From assembly GCA_041592335.1 (NCBI GenBank), contig JBFHQE010000028.1:1-30926 (forward strand): a DNA stretch of 30,926 nucleotides. Reading direction: 5' to 3'. This document shows, piece by piece, positions 8,773 to 15,731 of this stretch. Both the position numbers and the translations under genes were made by a program. The stretch comes from JBFHQE01 sp041592335. Its GTDB lineage: Bacteria; Pseudomonadota; Gammaproteobacteria; Thiohalobacterales; Thiohalobacteraceae. Numbering within the stretch: position 1 is the stretch's first letter; each line of letters opens with the position of its first letter. The notes beneath the pieces are model-generated. The model saw only the letters and a list, made by a program, of their open reading frames with translations, was not told the origin of the DNA and searched no databases.

Positions 8773-9144
8773 ATGCTGCCGGACATGACGGTATTCACGT
8801 TTCCCCTGATAATCCTCAGTCTTGTCATGGCCTTACCTGTTTCTGCCGTAACGGTGGAGCTGTCCGCCGAGGCCTGGGCGCGTCCCCACAGCGGTATGTC
8901 CCTGACCGAGTGGCCAGAGCTTCAGTCCGTGGTGCAGGCGCTGGATGTTCAGCCGGGCAGTCGCCTGAAGATTCACTATCCGGGGGGCGAGGAAGGCGCG
9001 CAATGGGCATACGAATTGCGTGCCTGGCTGATTGCATTGGGGGTTTCAGGGCAGCGCATTGAACTGCTGCCGGGCGGCATGTCCGATCCCGGCCTGCGCC
9101 TGGAAGTACAAAGTAACGATAACTTGCTGGAGAAACAGCCTTGA
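8773..9144 (+). CDS. Small predicted exported protein of unknown function
   Basis: I do not recognise this family. The 123-residue product begins with a hydrophobic stretch (VFTFPLIILSLVMALPVSA) that looks like a signal peptide with a likely cut after VSA, giving a mature protein of roughly 95 residues. The rest is soluble, with LKIHYPGGEEGAQWAYELRAWL and GVSGQRIELLPG as the most regular part, suggesting an alpha/beta fold; there are no cysteines. The second in-frame ATG at 8785 gives a neater signal peptide and may be the true start. Its stop overlaps the TTG start of the nitrilase gene (TTGA, 9141-9144), so the two are translated in succession. The competing frame at 8736-9062 has neither signal peptide nor coupling. 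Confidence 0.72.
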   Translation: MLPDMTVFTFPLIILSLVMALPVSAVTVELSAEAWARPHSGMSLTEWPELQSVVQALDVQPGSRLKIHYPGGEEGAQWAYELRAWLIALGVSGQRIELLPGGMSDPGLRLEVQSNDNLLEKQP

Positions 9145-9956
9145 CGATAGTGGCTGCTATACAAATGGCCTCGGGCCCGAACGTGTCCGCCAACTTGCTG
9201 GAAGCCGAACGCCTGATTGGCGAGGCGGTCAAACAGGGGGCGCGTCTGATTGTCCTGCCGGAAAATTTTGCCATCATGGGTAAGGATCAGGACCAGATAC
9301 CGGTGCAGGAAACCTTCGGCAAGGGGCCGATACAGGACTTCCTGTCCAACCAGGCGCGCCAGCATGGCGTGTGGCTGGTGGGTGGCACGGTTCCGCTGCA
9401 ATCCTCCCGGCCGGATAAGGTGCGCGCCAGTTGTCTACTCTATAACGACAAGGGCGAGAATGTGGTGCGTTACGACAAGATGCATCTGTTCGATGTGTCC
9501 GTGCTTGAAAGCGAGGAGACCTACACCGAGTCCCGCACCATCGAGCCCGGAGATGCCGTGGTGGTGGTGGACAGCCCGTTTGGCCGACTCGGACTGGCGG
9601 TCTGTTACGACCTGCGTTTCCCCGAGCTGTTCCGCGCCATGCTGGATGAAGGCATGGAGGTGCTTGTACTACCCTCGGCCTTCACCGCGATCACGGGCAA
9701 GGCGCACTGGGAAACATTGCTGCGTTGCCGCGCGATAGAAAACCTGTGCTATGTGATTGCGCCCAACCAGGGTGGATACCATCTCAATGGTCGCGAAACC
9801 TATGGCGATTCCATCGTGATCGATCCCTGGGGCACCATTCTGAATCGACTTGGAAAAGGGGCTGGCGTGGTCACGGCAAACCTGGATATCGAGCGAGTGC
9901 GTACTACGCGCAAGCACTTCCCCAGCATTTCCCATCGACGTTTGTTCTGCAAATAG
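9141..9956 (+). CDS. Carbon-nitrogen hydrolase (nitrilase superfamily, Nit1/Nit2-like amidase)
   Basis: This 271-residue protein has the complete nitrilase triad: E41 in LPENFAIMG, K113 in YDKMHLFDV and C155 in AVCYDLRFPELFR. The surroundings of these residues are those of the Nit branch whose members hydrolyse deaminated glutathione or omega-amides such as 2-oxoglutaramate, a metabolite repair role in the cytoplasm; the exact substrate cannot be read from sequence. It starts with TTG at 9141, overlapping the stop of the preceding exported-protein gene by four bases, and the residues MTIVAAIQMASG are the normal N-terminus of the family. A nitrilase between yhdP and tldD is common outside enterobacteria. 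Confidence 0.93.
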   Translation: MTIVAAIQMASGPNVSANLLEAERLIGEAVKQGARLIVLPENFAIMGKDQDQIPVQETFGKGPIQDFLSNQARQHGVWLVGGTVPLQSSRPDKVRASCLLYNDKGENVVRYDKMHLFDVSVLESEETYTESRTIEPGDAVVVVDSPFGRLGLAVCYDLRFPELFRAMLDEGMEVLVLPSAFTAITGKAHWETLLRCRAIENLCYVIAPNQGGYHLNGRETYGDSIVIDPWGTILNRLGKGAGVVTANLDIERVRTTRKHFPSISHRRLFCK

Positions 9957-9964
9957 GTTCTTTC

Positions 9965-11413
9965 ATGTCAGCTGATAATCTTCAACTTGCGCAATCTTTT
10001 CTGCTTGAACCCGCCGGTATCGATGCACCGGCGATTGAATCCGTACTGGGTCGCATGATGGGATCGGCGATTGACGCGGGCGATGTGTACTTCCAGTCAA
10101 CGCGGTTTGAATCCTGGTCGCTGGAAGATGGCATCGTCAAGGAAGGCAACCACAGTATCGAGCAGGGCGCGGGCGTGCGTGCCATCAGTGGCGAGAAAAC
10201 CGGTTTCGCCTATTCCGATGAAATTCTGTTGCCCGCGCTGCTGCAGGCATCCGATGCCGCGCGGGCGATTGCCCGGCACGGTGGCGATGGACAGATGCAG
10301 GCCTGGCGCAAGCATTCGGATACCGGCTTGTACCGGCCCATCGATCCCCTGGAAACCCTGAGCGCGGATGACAAGGTCGATCTACTGAAACGCATCGATG
10401 CCGAGGCGCGCAAGCAGGATCCGCGCGTGCAGCAGGTGATGGTGAGCATTGCCGGTGTGCATGAAGTGGTGGTGGTTGCGGCTACCGACGGCACGCTGGC
10501 GGGCGATGTGCGTCCACTGGTACGCATGAATGTTACGGTGATTGTCGAGCAGGACGGCCGTCGCGAGCAGGGCAGTTCCGGCGGTGGTGGCCGCGGCGGT
10601 TTCGATATCCTGACCGAAAACGACAAGATGTTCTGGCATGCGCGCGAGGCAGTGCGTCAGGCGCTGGTGAACCTGGAAGCGGTGGATGCGCCAGCGGGTA
10701 ACATGACCGTGGTGCTGGGCGCCGGTTGGCCGGGCGTGCTGCTGCATGAAGCGGTCGGGCATGGTCTGGAAGGCGACTTCAACCGCAAGGGCACCTCGGC
10801 CTTCAGTGGACGTGTCGGGCAACGCGTGGCTAACGAACAGTGTACGGTTGTCGATGATGGTACCTTGCCCAATCGGCGTGGCTCGCTGAACATCGATGAT
10901 GAAGGCACACCGACCAACTGCACCACGCTGATCGAGAACGGCATTTTGAAAGGCTATATGCAGGACAAGATGAATGCGCACCTGATGGGCGTGGCCTCGA
11001 CCGGGAATGGCCGGCGTGAATCCTATGCGCATCTGCCGATGCCACGCATGACCAACACCTACATGCTGGCGGGCAAGTACGATCCACAGGAGATTATCGG
11101 TTCGGTGCAGAAAGGGTTGTATGCGGTGAACTTCGGTGGCGGGCAAGTGGACATCACCTCCGGCAAGTTTGTGTTCTCGGCGAGCGAAGCCTATCTGATT
11201 GAAAACGGTAAGGTCACCAAACCCGTGAAAGGGGCAACCTTGATTGGTAACGGGCCGGATGTATTAACCCGCGTTTCGATGGTCGGTAACGATCTTGAAC
11301 TGGACAAGGGTGTCGGCACCTGTGGCAAGGAAGGCCAGAGTGTGCCGGTGGGTGTTGGGCAGCCGACGCTGAAAGTGGATGGTTTGACCGTGGGCGGTAC
11401 CAGCGCGGGATAG
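9965..11413 (+). CDS. tldD: Metalloprotease TldD
   Basis: TldD is the catalytic partner of TldE (PmbA). The pair is a zinc protease that threads unfolded peptides into a chamber; in Escherichia coli it processes microcin B17 and degrades the antitoxin CcdA. The HExxxH zinc motif is present as H261-E262-H266 in LLHEAVGHGLEGD, and a third metal ligand is expected from the conserved cysteine in GVGTCGKEGQSVPVGVGQP near the C-terminus. The reading frame is open back to 9725, inside the nitrilase gene, but the ATG at 9965 gives 482 residues, the normal length, and lies eight bases after the nitrilase stop. The partner pmbA follows darP downstream. Confidence 0.96.
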   Translation: MSADNLQLAQSFLLEPAGIDAPAIESVLGRMMGSAIDAGDVYFQSTRFESWSLEDGIVKEGNHSIEQGAGVRAISGEKTGFAYSDEILLPALLQASDAARAIARHGGDGQMQAWRKHSDTGLYRPIDPLETLSADDKVDLLKRIDAEARKQDPRVQQVMVSIAGVHEVVVVAATDGTLAGDVRPLVRMNVTVIVEQDGRREQGSSGGGGRGGFDILTENDKMFWHAREAVRQALVNLEAVDAPAGNMTVVLGAGWPGVLLHEAVGHGLEGDFNRKGTSAFSGRVGQRVANEQCTVVDDGTLPNRRGSLNIDDEGTPTNCTTLIENGILKGYMQDKMNAHLMGVASTGNGRRESYAHLPMPRMTNTYMLAGKYDPQEIIGSVQKGLYAVNFGGGQVDITSGKFVFSASEAYLIENGKVTKPVKGATLIGNGPDVLTRVSMVGNDLELDKGVGTCGKEGQSVPVGVGQPTLKVDGLTVGGTSAG

Positions 11414-11428
11414 GGTTTTCAGGTGGTT

Positions 11429-11929
11429 TTATTCCACGTCTAGTCCGCGCAGGAATTTGAACAATGCTCTTGGCCCCTTGGGTTTTTGTGCGGAATGATC
11501 CTTGCGCGCCTGGCGAATTAACTGTCGCAGGTGCTGGCGATCGACATCCGGATGTTTGTCGGTGACCAGGTGTAACGCATCATCGCCATTGGCAATCAAC
11601 TCGTCGCGCAGTTGTTCAAGCTGGTGGAACTGTTGCACGGCCTGTCGGTCCTGTTGCAGTAACTTTTCGAGCGCGGACTGAATCTCGTCAGTTTCGGTGT
11701 TGCGCAATAATTTGCCGATGAAGCCGAGCTGGCGTTTGCGCGCGCTGTGCGAGTTTATGCGACGGCACAATTCAATGGCGTCGCGCAACTCTTCGCTGAG
11801 CGGGATGGTGCTGAGCTGCTTCGCGGGAAGCTTGACCAGGGTCTCGCCCAGGTCGCGTAGGGCGTGGCTTTCGCGCTTGCGTTGCGATTTACTGATTTCG
11901 ACATCAGCTTCGGTGTCGATCTCGTGCAT
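11429..11929 (-). CDS. darP: Dual-action ribosomal maturation protein DarP (YjgA)
   Basis: DarP (YjgA, DUF615) associates with late 50S ribosomal precursors and helps fold the peptidyl-transferase centre. The 166-residue product is helical and highly charged, with the family segments KSQRKRESHALRDLGETLVKL near the N-terminus, INSHSARKRQLGFIGKLLR in the middle, and RQLIRQARKDHSAQKPKGPRALFKFLR near the C-terminus. It is divergent from pmbA, with only 35 bases between the two start codons, which is the arrangement also known in Escherichia coli, and convergent with tldD (15-base gap, no clear terminator). The promoters of darP and pmbA must overlap or lie within the neighbouring genes. Confidence 0.95.
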   Translation of the reverse strand: MHEIDTEADVEISKSQRKRESHALRDLGETLVKLPAKQLSTIPLSEELRDAIELCRRINSHSARKRQLGFIGKLLRNTETDEIQSALEKLLQQDRQAVQQFHQLEQLRDELIANGDDALHLVTDKHPDVDRQHLRQLIRQARKDHSAQKPKGPRALFKFLRGLDVE

Positions 11930-11964
11930 ATTTCAGAACCTGATGATTGGAAAACGTAACTAGT

Positions 11965-13323
11965 ATGACACAGACAGAACAGGCAGTGGCAGATCCGGGT
12001 CTGCCGTCGGTTGAGGAACTCAAGTCCGTTGTGCAGCAGGTGCTGGATGAGGCCAAACAACAGGGTGCGACAGCGGCGGAAGCGGGTATCACGCTGGATG
12101 TGGGCCTGTCCGTGACGGTGCGGCTGGGTGATGTCGAGACACTGGAATTTCACCGTGACCGTGGCGTGGGCGTGACAGTGTTCTTCGACAAGCGCAAGGG
12201 CTCGGCCAGCAGTTCGGATACTTCGCCGCGCGCTATTCATGAGACGGTGAAGGCGGCCTGCGATATTGCGCGTTATACCAGCGAAGATGAATGTTCCGGT
12301 CTGGCGGATGCGGATTGCATGGCAAGCTCGATTCCGGATCTCGATCTTTATCACCCCTGGGGCATTAGCGCCGAGCAGGGAATTGAGCTGACCAAGATCT
12401 GTGAAGCAGCGGCAAGAGAATATGACCCGCGCATTAGCAATTCAGAAGGCGCGACCCTGTCCAGTCATGATGGCATGCGCGTTTATGGCAACAGCAACGG
12501 GTTTCTCGCGGGTTATCCCAGCAGTCGGCACAGCATCAGTGCGTCGGTGATTGCCGAACAGGATGGCGCCATGCAGCGCGATTACTGGTATACGGTGTCG
12601 CGCCTGGCTTCCAGACTGGAAGATGCCGCCGCCGTGGGACGCAAGTCTGCCGAACGTACCGTGCGTCGGCTGGGGGGGCGCAAGTTACCGACCAGGCAGG
12701 TGCCGGTGCTGTACAGCGCCGAGCTGGCCGGTGGCCTGTTCCGCAGTTTCGTTGGCGCGATCCGTGGTGGCAGCCTGTATCGCAAATCGAGTTTTCTGCT
12801 GGACCATCTTGGCAAGCCGGTATTTCCCGAGTTTATGCATATCCACGAACAACCGCATATACCCATGGGGCTGGGCAGTGCGCCGTTTGACAGCGAAGGC
12901 GTGGCGACCGTGGCACGTGACCTGATTAAGGATGGTGTATTGCAGGGTTATGTGCTGGACAGTTATTCCGCGCGCAAGCTGGGCATGCAGACAACCGGGA
13001 ACGCCGGTGGCGTGCATAACCTTACTATTGAGACCAGTGACAAATCCTTTAAGGATCTGCTCGGGGAAATGGGTACGGGGCTGGTGATTACCGAACTGAT
13101 GGGGCAGGGCGTCAACATCGTTACCGGGGACTATTCCCGTGGGGCGGCCGGTTTCTGGGTGGAGAACGGTGAAATCCAGTATCCGGTGGAAGAGATCACC
13201 GTCGCGGGTAACATGAAAGAAATGTTCAAAACGATTGTTGCCATCGGTAACGATGTCGATCTGCGCGGCAACATTCGTACCGGCTCGGTACTTATCGAGA
13301 AAATGACTGTCGCGGGCGAATGA
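11965..13323 (+). CDS. pmbA: Metalloprotease subunit PmbA (TldE)
   Basis: PmbA/TldE forms the TldD/E protease complex but lacks the HExxxH zinc motif, as here. The 452-residue product has the N-terminal block VSVTVRLGDVETLEFHRDRGVGVTVF (read as family pattern), the central RKLPTRQVPVLYSAELAGGL, and the C-terminal GVNIVTGDYSRGAAGFWVENGEI and NDVDLRGN motifs. A TTG at 11947 would add six residues, but the ATG at 11965 gives the usual length and begins about ten bases after GGAAAA. With tldD 550 bases away on the same strand, both halves of the complex are in this window, separated only by the oppositely oriented darP. Confidence 0.95.
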   Translation: MTQTEQAVADPGLPSVEELKSVVQQVLDEAKQQGATAAEAGITLDVGLSVTVRLGDVETLEFHRDRGVGVTVFFDKRKGSASSSDTSPRAIHETVKAACDIARYTSEDECSGLADADCMASSIPDLDLYHPWGISAEQGIELTKICEAAAREYDPRISNSEGATLSSHDGMRVYGNSNGFLAGYPSSRHSISASVIAEQDGAMQRDYWYTVSRLASRLEDAAAVGRKSAERTVRRLGGRKLPTRQVPVLYSAELAGGLFRSFVGAIRGGSLYRKSSFLLDHLGKPVFPEFMHIHEQPHIPMGLGSAPFDSEGVATVARDLIKDGVLQGYVLDSYSARKLGMQTTGNAGGVHNLTIETSDKSFKDLLGEMGTGLVITELMGQGVNIVTGDYSRGAAGFWVENGEIQYPVEEITVAGNMKEMFKTIVAIGNDVDLRGNIRTGSVLIEKMTVAGE

Positions 13324-13336
13324 GGGATTAGCATCT

Positions 13337-13849
13337 ATGTCTGGCTGGGCGCGAAGCGCTATTTACTGGGTCGGCTTGATAGTCACGGTGCTCGTCATGG
13401 ATGGCGTGGCGCTTTATTACCAGTACCGGCTCGATTACTGGCCCTGCGTGCTTTGCATTCATGTGCGTATCTGGCTGGTGCTGCTTGGACTGATCGCGAT
13501 TCCCGTTGTGTTGTTGCGCAAAACACCTGTTGTTTTCGTCGGGCATGTAGCGGTGTTGTTGATCGGGTCGGGGCTTGGCTATACCTCATGGCAGTTGCTC
13601 GGTATCGAGCGCGGTTTCATCAGGGGCGGTATATGCGAAATGGGGCTGGGCCTGCCTGGCTGGTTATCCTGGTTGAAGCTGGATCAATGGATGCCCTGGC
13701 TGTTTGAAGTGCAAACCCCCTGCGGTTACACGCCGGAACTCTTGTTCGGTATCACCATGGCGGAGGCATTACTGGCGTTCAGCGCTGTCCTGGTGGTTGT
13801 GAGTGCTGTTTTGTTAGTATCAGCTGTAACTCTACGTCGAGCGGAATAA
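13337..13849 (+). CDS. DsbB-family disulfide bond formation membrane protein
   Basis: The 170-residue product has four predicted membrane helices and the cysteine layout of DsbB, the inner-membrane enzyme that re-oxidises DsbA by passing electrons to quinone. The first pair is C37-C40 in WPCVLCIHVR, with R44 in the place of the quinone-linked arginine (R48 in Escherichia coli DsbB). The second periplasmic loop carries C100 (GGICEMG) and C129 (QTPCGYT), the second redox pair. It lies 13 bases after pmbA and two bases before the YjgR-type gene, so the three probably share a transcript. No DsbA is in the window. It could be the housekeeping DsbB or a dedicated paralogue; sequence alone does not decide. 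Confidence 0.88.
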   Translation: MSGWARSAIYWVGLIVTVLVMDGVALYYQYRLDYWPCVLCIHVRIWLVLLGLIAIPVVLLRKTPVVFVGHVAVLLIGSGLGYTSWQLLGIERGFIRGGICEMGLGLPGWLSWLKLDQWMPWLFEVQTPCGYTPELLFGITMAEALLAFSAVLVVVSAVLLVSAVTLRRAE

Positions 13850-13851
13850 TT

Positions 13852-15297
13852 ATGTCTGAGCAAGCTGGGTTACTGGTTGGCGGCAGTGAAGGAAAGCAGA
13901 TTCGACTGAATCTGGCGATGGCCAATCGCCATGGACTGATTGCCGGTGCCACGGGTACCGGTAAAACCGTGACATTGCAGGTACTGGCCGAAGGCTTTTC
14001 GCGCGCGGGCGTTCCCTGTTTTATGGCGGATGTAAAAGGCGATCTGTCGGGCCTTGCGGCAGCCGGCAAGCCGCACAGAAAAGTCGATGAGCGGGTGCAG
14101 TCGATCGGTATTACCGATCATCAGTTTACGGCCTTCCCGGTAGTGTTCTGGGATCTCTACGGCAAGCAGGGCCATCCGATCCGCACCACTTTGTCTGAAT
14201 TCGGTCCGCTGCTATTGGCAAGCTTTCTGGATCTTAACGATACCCAGACCGGGGTGCTCTATACCGCGTTCAAGGTTGCCGATGACGAGGGTATGCTGCT
14301 ACTGGATCTCAAGGATCTGAAAAGCATGCTTAACTGGATGAAGGATCAGCGTGCCGAACTGGCGGACGAGTTTGGCCTGATCAGTCCGGCCAGCGTGGGT
14401 GCGATTCAACGCAAGCTGCTGGCATTCCAAGAGCAGGGCGGCGAAGTCTTCTTTGGCGAGCCGGCGCTGTTGCTGGACGACCTGATGCGAACGGATTTTT
14501 CCGGCAATGGCGTGGTGAACGTGCTGGATGCTACGCGGCTGATTCACCAGCCGCACCTGTACGCGATATTCCTGCTATGGCTGGTATCGGAGCTGTTTGA
14601 ACAGTTGCCCGAAGTTGGCGATGCGGATAAGCCTAAAATGGTGTTCTTCTTTGACGAAGCGCATCTGTTATTCGATAAGGCTCCCAAAGTGCTGCTGGAA
14701 AAGATCGAGCAGGTGGTACGCCTGATTCGCTCCAAGGGTGTCGGCGTTTATTTTATTACGCAAAGCCCATCCGATATTCCGGAGGATATCCTGGGGCAAC
14801 TGGGTAATCGGGTGCAGCATGCCCTGCGCGCATTTACACCCAAGGATCAGAAAGCAGTACGCGTGGCGGCGCAGACATTCCGTCCCAACCCGGCATTTTC
14901 CACGGAGGATGTCATTACCAACCTGGGCGTGGGCGAAGCCCTGGTGTCATTGCTGGATGCAAAAGGTTCCCCGGGTATCGTCGAGCGTACGCTGATTTGC
15001 CCACCGGGTTCGCGAATCGGACCGCTGACTGAAGAGGAACGCAAGGAGCGTGTGACGCGTTCGCCTTACCAGGGGAAATACGATGCCTTGCTGGATCGCG
15101 AATCCGCCTACGAGATTCTGAAACAACGTGCCGAGCAGAGCGCAAAGGAAGTTCTGGAAACGAAAAGCAAGCCAACTTCGGGACGGCAGCGCGAAGGTGT
15201 GGTTGAGGCATTCGCAAAAAGCGCGGCCCGCTCAATCGGGACGAGTGTAGGACGGCAGTTATTGAGAGGTATCCTGGGCACTTTTCTTGGCAAGTAA
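13852..15297 (+). CDS. yjgR: HerA-like P-loop ATPase, YjgR/DUF853 family
   Basis: This 481-residue protein belongs to the HerA/FtsK-like ATPases of the DUF853 group, whose Escherichia coli member is YjgR; its cellular role is not established. The Walker A motif is GATGTGKT (residues 32-39), close to the N-terminus, and Walker B is MVFFFDEAHLLF, followed by the sensor-like segment GVYFITQSPSDIPEDILGQLGNRVQHALRAFT (given here as landmarks QSPSDIP and GNRVQHALR). A basic, glutamate-rich tail ends with a hydrophobic glycine-rich stretch (GRQLLRGILGTFLG). It starts two bases after the DsbB-like gene. DUF853 proteins are sometimes labelled helicase, but no DNA-processing partner such as NurA is nearby. 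Confidence 0.92.
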   Translation: MSEQAGLLVGGSEGKQIRLNLAMANRHGLIAGATGTGKTVTLQVLAEGFSRAGVPCFMADVKGDLSGLAAAGKPHRKVDERVQSIGITDHQFTAFPVVFWDLYGKQGHPIRTTLSEFGPLLLASFLDLNDTQTGVLYTAFKVADDEGMLLLDLKDLKSMLNWMKDQRAELADEFGLISPASVGAIQRKLLAFQEQGGEVFFGEPALLLDDLMRTDFSGNGVVNVLDATRLIHQPHLYAIFLLWLVSELFEQLPEVGDADKPKMVFFFDEAHLLFDKAPKVLLEKIEQVVRLIRSKGVGVYFITQSPSDIPEDILGQLGNRVQHALRAFTPKDQKAVRVAAQTFRPNPAFSTEDVITNLGVGEALVSLLDAKGSPGIVERTLICPPGSRIGPLTEEERKERVTRSPYQGKYDALLDRESAYEILKQRAEQSAKEVLETKSKPTSGRQREGVVEAFAKSAARSIGTSVGRQLLRGILGTFLGK

Positions 15298-15350
15298 TGG
15301 CGTCGACCGGTTAGTTATACTGAACTGATACAAGGGCTCTATGGATTATC

Positions 15351-15719
15351 ATGCTGTATATTTTTGCGACGCTAATGGCGATTCTGTTTTATTTGCTGCT
15401 GCTGGTACCGGTGGCCGGGCTTGTTGTGTTGCTGCATGTTTATCTGTTGAAGCGTGTAAACAGTAAAACCATAAAGCGCGCTGTCCTGTTTGGTTTATTG
15501 ATTCTGTTGGTTACGCCCCTGCAGCTTGATTCGGGCAGTGGGGCATTTATTGATCTTACTGTTCCGCGCCCCTTGTACACCTTTTACCTGGATATGATGT
15601 ATACCGGCGGTATCGGTATCCTGCTGGATACCGTCCGACTGAATCCTGTCTTTAGTATTGCGGGTGTGCTGGCTTCGATGCTGGGGTGCGCTTATCTGGC
15701 AAGAAAGGCCTACCAATAA
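15351..15719 (+). CDS. Small membrane protein of unknown function
   Basis: I do not recognise this 122-residue protein. It has an N-terminal hydrophobic hairpin region (LMAILFYLLLLVPVAGLVVLL), a second membrane stretch (AVLFGLLILLVTPL), and a C-terminal one (VFSIAGVLASMLGCAYL), so three or more membrane helices, with a short basic tail. The base composition is low in GC for this window (24 of 60 in bases 15421-15480). It lies 53 bases after the YjgR-type gene and is convergent with the chemoreceptor gene, with 12 bases between the stops. A TATACT at about 15317 could be a -10 box but I see no matching -35. The ribosome-binding site is weak, so the start is uncertain. Confidence 0.65.
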   Translation: MLYIFATLMAILFYLLLLVPVAGLVVLLHVYLLKRVNSKTIKRAVLFGLLILLVTPLQLDSGSGAFIDLTVPRPLYTFYLDMMYTGGIGILLDTVRLNPVFSIAGVLASMLGCAYLARKAYQ

Positions 15720-15731
15720 ACCCGTTGTTAT

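Noticed and set aside
8736..9062. Alternative frame of 108 residues after yhdP
   Set aside because: It lacks a signal peptide, is rich in Gly, Arg and Cys in a random-looking way, and ends inside the coupled gene at 8773-9144.
9725..9964. Open 80-codon extension upstream of tldD
   Set aside because: It lies wholly inside the nitrilase gene; the ATG at 9965 gives the normal TldD N-terminus and length.
10382..11146. 254-residue open frame on the - strand across tldD
   Set aside because: Antisense of the conserved TldD core, His/Arg/Ala-rich with no recognisable domain.
15298..15350. Sigma-70 promoter before the small membrane protein
   Set aside because: TATACT resembles a -10 box, but no acceptable -35 hexamer lies 16-18 bases upstream.
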